A stretch of DNA of 5,338 nucleotides from Planctomycetota bacterium (GTDB taxonomy: Bacteria > Planctomycetota > PUPC01 > JABMSA01 > JAUWKK01), in assembly GCA_030614245.1 (NCBI GenBank), contig JAUWKK010000215.1, positions 1-5,338 of the forward strand, read 5' to 3'. Position numbers and translations under genes: made by a program. Shown here one piece after another: positions 1 to 5,338 of the stretch (positions are counted from its first letter, which is position 1; every line of letters begins with the position of its first letter). The notes under the pieces are model-generated. The model saw nothing but the letters and a program-made list of their open reading frames with translations. It did not search any database and was not told the origin of the DNA.

Positions 1-675
1 AGCGGCATCGAGCGGCAATCCGGAGCCGCCCCCGGCCCCGGCGCCGGCTCCGTATGATGCGATACGCGCGATGGCGGTCGGGCCTGCTGACGGCCGATCA
101 CCCCCGGTGCCGCCTCCCATTCGCCCGCGTAATGGTGGTGCTATATCTGAATTGTCGATTCTATCGCCGCGTATGCCGGTTCTCTGTCTGATGCCACCGG
201 GCCCCGGATGCGCGATCACCCGTGCAATTCTGCTTTCACCCGACGAGCCTGGTGCGCCCAGTGCGAGCCCACTGGCCGGCCCGGAGGATCTTGCGGGCTC
301 TACTCCGTACGACCGCCCCATCGTTCCGCCGCCGACAGCCCTGGTGCCGGATGATCCGGACCTGCCGATGCGTGCGGCCTGCGCAGCGGCATCGCCCTCG
401 CCGCCCGATGCTCTGCCCTTCTTAGGCCGGCCAGGCAGTTCAGTATTGTCGATCCACTCGATGCCGATCCCCGATCCTGCGAATGACGGGAGTCCCCGCG
501 AGCGGCGGCCTCGCCCGGGCTGCGGCATGGCGAATGTCGGCGCCGCAATGCCGCCGGCGGCGGGGCTCACTGCGCCGCCAACATGCGACGGTCCGGCTGT
601 ACTGGGGATAGCCGGGCCTTCCATTGTCAGGGAGCCGCCAGCGCCTTGAATGTTCTGTCCGCCGGCCCGGCCGAT
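1..675 (-). other. Gly-rich C-terminal tail with degenerate repeat, continues beyond window
   Basis: From I1459 the sequence is dominated by Gly, Ala, Ser, Pro and Arg, including GRAGGQ, PGRGRRSRG, RGRMGGGTGGDR and GAGAGAGGGSG. A degenerate unit occurs twice: WIDNTELPGRPKKGRASGG with D1534, and RIDNSDIAPPLRGRMGGG with D1632, 98 residues apart. Each is followed by an ARI motif and then a Gly run (AARIGRSGSSG and AIARIASYGAGAGAGGG); a further RIARV with GPGG lies between them. The region is still open at base 1. Codon bias is the same as the upstream domains, which argues it is truly translated. Confidence 0.7.
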
Positions 676-3600
676 TGCCAGCGGCTTCGGCGTCGGCTCG
701 CTGCTGGGCTGCTTCGACGGCTTCCCGCTACCGGCGCTGATAGCTGACAGGTCATCCGGTGGAAGCTTCTCGCGCGGCATCGGTGCAGGCGCGGCTGCCA
801 GTTTCGTTTCCTTCTTCACCGTCGGCTTCGAGGCCGAGAATTCAGCGATGGCGGGGGTCTGCGTCGGGCGCTTTGGCGTAGACGGCCTACGCGGCTGCGC
901 CATTGCCAGGGCCGTCACCCGCCTGGGGCTCTGCGCGCTGCGGGCGATCCTTGCTTCAGATTCGCGCGCGGCGCTGCGGCGCCGCTGGAACTTGCGCTGC
1001 AAGGCGGCCAGGTTCTCGCTGATCTTCTCACGGGCTTGTATCGTAGTTACGGGCAGTTCGGACGGCTTCCCGGCCGAGACGAGCCTGGCTTCAGCTTTCG
1101 GCAGGCGTCTCGGCTTGCCGAGCGGTCTTCGGCTCTGGACGGATTTCGACATCTCGGGTCGGGCGGGTTTCGCTGGCATTTCAGGACGCTCGGTCTTCGC
1201 TATCTGTTGCGGGCTCTGCTTCGCTTGGTCGGCCATCTTCGTAGAAGGATCGTCCTTCAGCAGGCCGCCGCCTTCTATGCCGAGCGACTTTGACAGCTTC
1301 GCCATCTTCACGCCGATCGACGGCACCAGGGGCTTGTCCTCGATTACAGCCTCGACCGCGAACCACGCCACCGGGAGCAGTAGTATGATGGCGTGCACGC
1401 AAATCGAGCCGAGCATGCACCGCATCCACCCCGGGAGGCCGCTGCCGATGAGCCACTTCGAGAGCAGTTCCGCCAGCAGCCACAGGAGCAGCAGCGCCAG
1501 CAGTGCCGCGGCCAGCAGCAGCAGCCAGTTCAGGTCCATCACATCTTCCGACGGGGTCGTCTGTGCTGCGACGGGGGCCATGGGCCTGATGACGAGTACC
1601 CTGCACGAGACGGACCCTGGATTCGACGGGCCGCGCATGGTGAGTCGCACCGACGACGGCCCGCGTTCGGCGTTCTCGGGCACGCGGCAGACAACGTCGA
1701 ACGACAGTGCCTGCTTGGGCGCGAGATTCATCTCGATGTGAGCGTCCACCTCGCCGCGCAGTTCCCAATCTGCGGTCCCGATCGAGTCGCTGCGGAATAC
1801 CGTCACCTCCTGCGGCTCGTCGATGAGCGAGACGATCTTGAACGACTCGATGGCCTCACCGCCTGGTTTCATCCGGTCGAAATCGAGCTCCGACGGTGAC
1901 ACGGCAAACGTATCGTGAGCCGGGATGAATACCTCACTTGCGAGCTCGGCCGTCCCCGGCAGCGACGGGCCCTCGATGCGAATCGCGAAACTGCGGGAAC
2001 CGGGGCCGGCGAGCTTCGTTGTCGTGATGGAGACCGGCAACCGAACCGTCCCGCCTGCCGGCAGATCGATTGACGTTGCGCCGGCTGTCACTCCGGCGTT
2101 GTCGGCGCCGGGCGGCAGCTTAATGCTGAGCTTCTGCGGGGCTGGGATCAGCGAGCGTATCTCGACGACGCCCGAGCCGGACTTCCCGCGCGCGATCGGC
2201 CCGAGATCGATCTTGCGACGGACCACCTTGAAGGTCTCAATCGGCAAGACGTTCACTGTCACGGGCACGGCTGTCTCGCCGAACGGCGTGCGGATGCTCA
2301 CCTTGCCCCCCAGCCTGCCGGGCGGCTGGTTGAACGGCAGGTTCAGGTCGACAGGCACGGTTGCGGGCGTGCCGGGGGCAACCAGGAGGGCGTCCGGCGG
2401 TGCTGCGAACGGGGCGGAAGCTCCGGCACGTACCGGGCGCGCTTTCAGACCCGTTGCCTCGACGCTGATCGCCATTACCGCCGCCTCGCCTGGCTTGCGG
2501 TCGCCGAAATCCACGCGCCCCGTCGTCACGGTTACCGACGGCCTGACTACCGACAGCGTCACGGCCGTGCGGGCCGAGCCGGTGGGCGTCCTGGCGATAA
2601 GGTCGCCGGTGTACTCGCCTGTCGCACAGTCCGCCGGGGCCTTTAGCGCAATCGAGATCGGCTGCTTCTTCGTGGAGCCGTCAATAGGTTCGGCGGGCAG
2701 GACATCGGCCGCTATCGTCTGTCCGGCGGGTGATCTCAGTTCGAGCGGCTCGATACTGATCGGCTGCGACCCACGGGGCGACAGCATTACACCGGTAGTG
2801 GCCATCGCCTCGCTGCCGGACTCGATTTTCGGGAGCTTGACGGCATCGAGTTTGATCGACGGGTTGGCGACGGCGGCACTGATGGCAATCTCGGCGGAGC
2901 CGGCATCGCTGCTGATGCTGATGTCGCCGCTGTAGATGCCCAGCCGCATGTCGGCGGGCGCCGCGACAGTGACGGCTATCTCGCCCGGCTTCTTTGATGA
3001 GATCGTCGCAACGGCTGGAACGTCGACGTCCAGCCCCTTCATCCGGGCTTTCAGCGTCAGTTGCGATCTGATCTCGCGCGGCGCGGCGGTGATGAGTTCC
3101 GCCTGGAAGGTGCGGTACGCCCGTTCGCCGTTGTAGAGCGCGCCGAAATCGAGCGACTGCGTCGAGACGTGCAGCTTCGGCCGGGCGACCGTGACGGCGA
3201 GAGCAATCTCCGCCGAGCCGGTGCCGCAGCTCACGGCCAGCTTCCCGACGTGCCGGCTGGCGGGCATGTCACGCGGCACCGCGACAGCCACTGCAATCTC
3301 GCGCAGATTCTTCGAGGATGCTGAGACGTTATCGGGGAGGGTTACCTTGATGCCGCTGAACTCGGCGTGCAGTCTGATGGGCGCTGTGACTTCGCGGGGC
3401 GAGCCGCTGAGCAGCTTCGTATGGAAGGCCCGCGTCGCTTCGTCGGTGACGTTGACCGTCCCGAAGTCAAGTATCTCGGTCGAGACCCAGAGCTTCGGTG
3501 CAGGCCGGCGGCCGATGTCCACGCGCAAGTCGGCCTGGCGGCGGAAGGCTTCGCCGAAGGTGTTGCTCCCTGTGGCGACGATACGGAATGCGGCCGTGCC

Positions 3601-5049
3601 CACGTCGAGCACGCCGTTGCATCGGCCGGCGTAAACGCCATCGTGAGCGCCGGTATCGTTGTGCTTGCCGTCGTCGTGGAGGATAATCGGTTCGCCTGTG
3701 AGTTTTCCACCATCCAGCCGCCGTGCAACGACCCTGGCGTCGTGGATCGGTTCACCGTCCTGCGCCAGTACGCACGCGACGTCGAAGGGGCCATCCTGCA
3801 AGATGCCTGCTATGGACGGGAACGGCCTGGTAACGAGCACGGTTGCCGCGGTGGCGGAAAGCTGTACGGTCACGACCTTCCCTGGGACGGCCCTGCACTG
3901 CCAGCGTCCGATGGCGGGGCGCCAGACGTCGGCGAGTACATAGCCGCCGCCGGGGCTCGTTACCGGGGCAAGTGTGCCGTCGGGGCGGGCAATTGAGAGG
4001 TCTACGCCGCCGGTCTTGCATTGCGCGGTGACGGTAAGCTGCGAGATTGTGCGGTCGACGGGCACGTCGGCAGTCATCGGCTTCTGCGGCGCTGCCTCGG
4101 CGGAGAGATCGAGCAGCGAGGCCTTGCTTTCGAGCTGGAAGCAGATGGTGGCAAAGATGCTTTCGAGATCGGCGCTGGTGGGCGCCTTGTAGTACGCGGC
4201 TCCCGTTTCATCCGCGATCTTCTTGAGGGTCGCTTCGTCGGCGCGCTCTGAGAGGCCGATGGTGAAGATCGGCGTTGTGCGGCCTGCGCTCTCGGCGGCG
4301 AAGCTTTTGTGGGCATCTTCGTAGCGGCCGGGCTCGTCCTTGCCGTCGCTGAGCACAACGACGGCCTGCCGAGGGCTGGCCGATTCGGCGAGGAGTTCCC
4401 TGGCGAGGTCGAGAGCGGCATCGAGATCGGTGCTTTCGGCGGCGCCGATGCGGTCGAACGCTGCGTTGAGGTCATCGAGCGAATCGAGCGGCGACAGCGG
4501 CAGCAGCGTGCGAGGCGAGTTGTTGAACTCGACGGCGCATATCCTGCCGATGCGTCCGCCTCGTGCGGCCAGCCGTGCAAACAGCTTCGCGGCGGCAACG
4601 CGCAGCCGCTTGGGATCGTTCTTGCGCATACTGAACGATGCGTCGATCACGAGCGCTACGTCGAGCTTCTCGGAACTCAGGTTGATCGCGCCCCTCAGCC
4701 TGACGGGGGCAGCCGCGGCTGCCTTGCTGGACCTGACGACGAGGTCATAACGGCCAGCCTTGAGGTCTGGAATGCGATGGACGTCGAAGTAGAGCGCGCT
4801 GCCGGCCCGCCAGGTGAAGGCGTCCCTGACGGAGAAGCCTCGAGCGCCGTCGGCGGTACCCGTCGGGACGAGTATCAGTTTGAAGTCTGCGGGAGCCGAC
4901 CGGGCGTCAGAATCGATGCGTATGAGCAGATCGAGCGGCCTGGTAAGCTGCCCGGCGCCGCCCCGGACGACCTGCACCTTCATTGCCGGCTCCGCGGCGA
5001 AAACCGCAGAGGTCAAGACGACGGCCAGGATGAATGCTGCTCGACGCAT
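1..5049 (-). CDS. Giant VWA/Ig-repeat membrane protein with basic and Gly-rich tail, 3' end cut by window edge
   Basis: The frame reads open for 1,683 codons from the ATG at 5049-5047 to base 1 with no stop, so the C-terminus is missing. The start is supported by AGGA six bases upstream and by a signal peptide beginning MRRAAFILAVVL directly after it. An in-frame ATG at 5112-5110 lies inside the upstream repeat and would add 21 hydrophilic residues before the signal peptide, so it is less likely; an in-frame TAG at 5124-5122 closes the frame above it. Domain order: signal peptide, VWA, beta-rich region with a DDG...DG motif, six Ig-like repeats, two membrane helices, basic tail, Gly-rich tail. 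The VWA domain implies metal-dependent protein binding, and the Ig-like repeats a stalk or adhesive scaffold in the envelope. The specific partner cannot be inferred. Third positions are consistently G/C along the whole length, with no sign of frameshift. I recognise the domains but no named gene; the nearest type is an uncharacterised planctomycete VWA-domain protein. Confidence 0.93.
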   Translation of the reverse strand, partial: MRRAAFILAVVLTSAVFAAEPAMKVQVVRGGAGQLTRPLDLLIRIDSDARSAPADFKLILVPTGTADGARGFSVRDAFTWRAGSALYFDVHRIPDLKAGRYDLVVRSSKAAAAAPVRLRGAINLSSEKLDVALVIDASFSMRKNDPKRLRVAAAKLFARLAARGGRIGRICAVEFNNSPRTLLPLSPLDSLDDLNAAFDRIGAAESTDLDAALDLARELLAESASPRQAVVVLSDGKDEPGRYEDAHKSFAAESAGRTTPIFTIGLSERADEATLKKIADETGAAYYKAPTSADLESIFATICFQLESKASLLDLSAEAAPQKPMTADVPVDRTISQLTVTAQCKTGGVDLSIARPDGTLAPVTSPGGGYVLADVWRPAIGRWQCRAVPGKVVTVQLSATAATVLVTRPFPSIAGILQDGPFDVACVLAQDGEPIHDARVVARRLDGGKLTGEPIILHDDGKHNDTGAHDGVYAGRCNGVLDVGTAAFRIVATGSNTFGEAFRRQADLRVDIGRRPAPKLWVSTEILDFGTVNVTDEATRAFHTKLLSGSPREVTAPIRLHAEFSGIKVTLPDNVSASSKNLREIAVAVAVPRDMPASRHVGKLAVSCGTGSAEIALAVTVARPKLHVSTQSLDFGALYNGERAYRTFQAELITAAPREIRSQLTLKARMKGLDVDVPAVATISSKKPGEIAVTVAAPADMRLGIYSGDISISSDAGSAEIAISAAVANPSIKLDAVKLPKIESGSEAMATTGVMLSPRGSQPISIEPLELRSPAGQTIAADVLPAEPIDGSTKKQPISIALKAPADCATGEYTGDLIARTPTGSARTAVTLSVVRPSVTVTTGRVDFGDRKPGEAAVMAISVEATGLKARPVRAGASAPFAAPPDALLVAPGTPATVPVDLNLPFNQPPGRLGGKVSIRTPFGETAVPVTVNVLPIETFKVVRRKIDLGPIARGKSGSGVVEIRSLIPAPQKLSIKLPPGADNAGVTAGATSIDLPAGGTVRLPVSITTTKLAGPGSRSFAIRIEGPSLPGTAELASEVFIPAHDTFAVSPSELDFDRMKPGGEAIESFKIVSLIDEPQEVTVFRSDSIGTADWELRGEVDAHIEMNLAPKQALSFDVVCRVPENAERGPSSVRLTMRGPSNPGSVSCRVLVIRPMAPVAAQTTPSEDVMDLNWLLLLAAALLALLLLWLLAELLSKWLIGSGLPGWMRCMLGSICVHAIILLLPVAWFAVEAVIEDKPLVPSIGVKMAKLSKSLGIEGGGLLKDDPSTKMADQAKQSPQQIAKTERPEMPAKPARPEMSKSVQSRRPLGKPRRLPKAEARLVSAGKPSELPVTTIQAREKISENLAALQRKFQRRRSAARESEARIARSAQSPRRVTALAMAQPRRPSTPKRPTQTPAIAEFSASKPTVKKETKLAAAPAPMPREKLPPDDLSAISAGSGKPSKQPSSEPTPKPLAIGRAGGQNIQGAGGSLTMEGPAIPSTAGPSHVGGAVSPAAGGIAAPTFAMPQPGRGRRSRGLPSFAGSGIGIEWIDNTELPGRPKKGRASGGEGDAAAQAARIGRSGSSGTRAVGGGTMGRSYGVEPARSSGPASGLALGAPGSSGESRIARVIAHPGPGGIRQRTGIRGDRIDNSDIAPPLRGRMGGGTGGDRPSAGPTAIARIASYGAGAGAGGGSGLPLDAA
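676..1332 (-). other. Basic Pro/Lys/Arg-rich disordered tail (about residues 1240-1458)
   Basis: After the second membrane helix the protein is rich in Lys, Arg, Pro, Ser and Ala and lacks strand-like hydrophobic patterning. RPEM occurs twice in close succession (ERPEMPAKPARPEMSKS). A likely alpha-helical or coiled-coil segment lies at about 1338-1378 (EKISENLAALQRKFQRRR onward). Pro-Lys spacing later (KPSKQPSSEPTPKPLA) is like a periplasm-spanning tether. Codon use stays GC-rich as in the domain part, and the frame is uninterrupted. Function is unknown; a peptidoglycan- or acidic-polymer-binding tether is one possibility. Confidence 0.7.
916..1038 (-). other. Predicted basic helix or coiled coil (residues 1338-1378)
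   Basis: The segment QAREKISENLAALQRKFQRR continues into an Arg/Glu/Ala-rich stretch up to ARIARSAQS. It has no Pro or Gly, and hydrophobic residues (I1343, L1347, L1350, F1354) recur at three- to four-residue steps. It is the only part of the tail that looks folded. Oligomerisation is possible but not shown. Confidence 0.5.
1354..1533 (-). other. Two transmembrane helices (about residues 1173-1196 and 1212-1232)
   Basis: The first helix (LNWLLLLAAALLALLLLWLL and on) is almost pure Leu/Ala/Trp. The second (MLGSICVHAIILLLPVAWFA) follows after a 15-residue linker carrying K1198 and R1210 and no acidic residue. With an exported N-terminus, the positive-inside rule places this linker in the cytoplasm, so the sequence after the second helix, which begins with E1233, E1237 and D1238, would return to the extracytoplasmic side. 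The S-x3-H pattern in helix 2 resembles membrane helices I associate with planctomycete VWA proteins, from memory only. Confidence 0.85.
1555..3501 (-). other. Six tandem Ig-like (ASH/HYDIN-like) repeats (about residues 517-1165)
   Basis: Six units each begin with an L/V/I-D-F/L-G-like strand. The key Asp falls at residues 528 (ILDFGTV), 634 (SLDFGAL), 735 (KLDAVKL), 847 (RVDFGDR), 948 (KIDLGPI) and 1056 (ELDFDRM), giving spacings of 106, 101, 112, 101 and 108. Most units then have a short turn with G and E/K and a strand ending in a hydrophobic-rich patch. Units 1-3 also share a closing motif: GSAEIALAVTVARP at 611, GSAEIAISAAVANP at 717 and GSARTAVTLSVVRP at 824. LDFG followed by a strand about 100 residues long is typical of ASH/HYDIN-type Ig folds. 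Unit 3 is the most degenerate at its start. The array probably forms a rigid stalk between the VWA head and the membrane. Confidence 0.8.
3502..4134 (-). other. Beta-rich linker region with Asp/Gly loop (about residues 306-516)
   Basis: This stretch looks like two beta-sandwich modules. The first includes VDLSIARPDGTLAP and GYVLADVWRPAIGRWQCRA, a pattern often found after VWA domains (a 'P-G' turn followed by G-x-W). The second has HDDGKHNDTGAHDGVYAG (D459, D460, D465, D470), an Asp/Gly-rich loop that resembles repeats seen in extracellular proteins with choice-of-anchor or CLCA-like modules and may bind calcium. Two cysteines lie in each module, so disulfides are possible. Assignment to a named family is uncertain; the beta-rich extracytoplasmic nature is more secure. 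Confidence 0.55.
3637..3675 (-). other. Possible calcium-binding Asp/Gly loop (residues 459-471)
   Basis: The residues run DDGKHNDTGAHDG, followed by VYAG, giving acidic side chains at 459, 460, 465 and 470 spaced like a metal-binding loop. The motif DDG-x3-D-x4-DG-x-Y recurs in secreted bacterial beta-sandwich modules. Metal binding is inferred from the spacing alone. Confidence 0.45.
4135..4668 (-). other. VWA domain with complete MIDAS site (about residues 128-305)
   Basis: The domain opens with a hydrophobic strand LDVALVID and the MIDAS motif DASFS (D136, S138, S140). The second MIDAS loop carries T207 (sequence ESTDLDAAL) and the third carries D235 in VVVLSDGKDE. The strand IFTIGLS and the closing segment containing YYKAPTSADLESIF match the usual end of bacterial VWA domains. 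In this family the site binds Mg2+ or another divalent ion and uses it to grip an acidic residue of a partner protein. All the key residues are present, so the domain is probably binding-competent. About 110 residues of beta-rich sequence lie between the signal peptide and this domain and have no family I can name. Confidence 0.9.
4996..5049 (-). other. Signal peptide (residues 1-18)
   Basis: The N-terminus has two arginines (R2, R3), a hydrophobic core (AAFILAVVL, residues 4-12) and a small-residue cleavage region. The best signal peptidase I site is V16-F17-A18 before A19, with cleavage after A19 as an alternative. No lipobox cysteine is present, so it is not a lipoprotein signal. The VWA and Ig-like parts should therefore be exported across the inner membrane. 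Confidence 0.85.
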
Positions 5050-5055
5050 GTTACG

Positions 5056-5060
5056 TCCTG
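5056..5060 (-). promoter_or_regulatory. Shine-Dalgarno site for the giant gene
   Basis: On the minus strand CAGGA occurs with six bases (CGTAAC) between AGGA and the ATG at 5049. Its position supports this ATG over the in-frame ATG at 5112 and over M23. Confidence 0.7.
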
Positions 5061-5090
5061 AGTTCGCGGTGGTTCTGTCTCGCTGTGTGG

Positions 5091-5110
5091 GGCAGGCTTT
5101 CCAGCCTGCC
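5091..5110. repeat. Perfect 8-bp hairpin, repeat copy 1
   Basis: GGCAGGCT pairs with AGCCTGCC across a TTCC loop. No T-run follows on either strand, so it is not a classical terminator. The same hairpin recurs at 5236-5255. Confidence 0.85.
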
Positions 5111-5128
5111 ATTCTGCGCCGCTATTCC

Positions 5129-5142
5129 GCCCCTTACGGGGC
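5129..5142. repeat. 5-bp GC hairpin, repeat copy 1
   Basis: GCCCC pairs with GGGGC across TTAC. The matching hairpin in copy 2 lies at 5274-5287. A close variant with loop TTC sits in the spacer at 5197-5209, so GCCCC/GGGGC stems alternate along the array. Confidence 0.75.
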
Positions 5143-5165
5143 TGGGGGATTATCGGCCAACCTTA

Positions 5166-5184
5166 CCCACGGCGTTGCCGTGGG
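5166..5184. repeat. Perfect 8-bp hairpin with 3-base loop, repeat copy 1
   Basis: CCCACGGC pairs with GCCGTGGG across GTT. The same structure recurs at 5311-5329 in copy 2. It is the strongest of the stems together with the one at 5091-5110. Confidence 0.85.
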
Positions 5185-5338
5185 CTATTCTAATTCGCCC
5201 CTTCGGGGCTGCAAGCCAATGCCTGCACTACGTGGGGCAGGCTTTCCAGCCTGCCATTCTGCGCCGCTATTCCGCCCCTTACGGGGCTGGGGGATTATCG
5301 GCCAACCTTACCCACGGCGTTGCCGTGGGCTATTCTAA

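Larger units (their letters stand above)
5087..5338. repeat. Tandem 145-base hairpin-rich intergenic repeat, two copies, runs off right edge
   Basis: Bases 5087-5193 and 5232-5338 are identical over 107 bases and offset by 145, separated by a 38-base spacer (5194-5231). The second copy reaches the last base of the window, so the array may be longer. Inside each copy are perfect short inverted repeats. Although open frames cross the region, the 145-base period is not a multiple of three, so the two copies are read in different frames (GQAFQPA versus GAGFPAC); this argues against coding. The array begins 38 bases from the start of the giant gene, so its transcripts may carry the hairpins in the 5' leader. 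It resembles the REP-like intergenic repeats common in planctomycete genomes; that comparison is from memory. Confidence 0.9.

Noticed and set aside
1181..1768. Minus-strand frame of 195 aa, and similar ones at 3342-3794, 3752-4021 and 4074-4598
   Set aside because: They lie in other frames across the giant gene, have Arg/Pro/Ser-rich low-complexity translations, and show no motif or plausible ribosome site.
5091..5110. The 8-bp hairpin as a rho-independent terminator
   Set aside because: No T-run follows the stem on either strand, and the stem occurs repeatedly as part of a repeat unit.
5151..5193. AT-rich hexamers GATAAT and TAGAAT on the minus strand as -10 promoter boxes
   Set aside because: No convincing -35 element lies 16-18 bases upstream, and the hexamers are inside the repeat, present in each copy.
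71..5338. Long plus-strand open frames, such as 650-1741 (363 aa) and 1925-2935 (336 aa), forming an almost continuous chain in one phase
   Set aside because: They share the phase in which their third positions lie opposite the third positions of the minus-strand gene. In that phase a plus stop needs a Tyr codon after a C- or T-ending codon, or a His/Gln codon after a T-ending one, all rare here. Their translations show no domains, whereas the minus frame shows signal peptide, MIDAS, Ig repeats and membrane helices.
4814..5338. Plus-strand frame of 174 aa ending in GQAFQPA-like sequence
   Set aside because: Its 5' part is antisense to the signal peptide and N-terminus of the real gene, and its 3' part is the non-coding tandem repeat, which is read in two different frames because the period is 145.
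5087..5338. Repeat array as a CRISPR
   Set aside because: The repeated block is 107 bases with a single 38-base spacer and internal multiple stems, which does not match CRISPR repeat and spacer sizes.

Overview
The window is almost entirely one very long gene on the minus strand. It starts at an ATG at 5049-5047 and stays open, without a stop, for 1,683 codons down to base 1, so its 3' end lies outside the window. The remaining 289 bases (5050-5338), upstream of the start, hold a repeated hairpin-rich intergenic element. The many open frames on the plus strand, and the shorter ones in other minus frames, are shadows of this GC-rich gene. The gene itself is easy to miss because it has no stop codon inside the window.

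The predicted protein is a secreted or membrane-anchored multidomain protein. In order it has: a signal peptide (residues 1-18); a short beta-rich region; a von Willebrand factor A (VWA) domain with a complete MIDAS metal site (D136-x-S138-x-S140, T207, D235); a beta-rich region with an Asp/Gly calcium-loop-like motif near 459-471; six tandem Ig-like (ASH/HYDIN-like) repeats of about 101-112 residues (about 517-1165); two closely spaced transmembrane helices (about 1173-1196 and 1212-1232); a strongly basic Pro/Lys/Arg-rich tail (about 1240-1458); and a Gly-rich tail with a degenerate internal repeat (1459 to at least 1683). I know no characterised gene with this exact architecture and give no gene symbol. 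The likely picture is an envelope protein with a large adhesive extracytoplasmic N-terminal part, anchored by a helical hairpin, with a long flexible tail that probably returns to the extracytoplasmic side. This is inference from topology.

Upstream, a 107-base block occurs twice, identically, 145 bases apart (5087-5193 and 5232-5338). It contains several short perfect hairpins and looks like a tandem intergenic repeat that runs on past the right edge.

Organism: high GC with strong G/C third positions, a giant VWA plus Ig-repeat membrane protein, and intergenic repeats that spuriously translate as GQAFQPA together suggest a member of Planctomycetota or a related PVC-group bacterium. This rests on remembered family patterns, not on a marker gene, and is moderately confident at best. 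There are no RNA genes, CRISPR arrays, transposase genes or confident terminators in the window.
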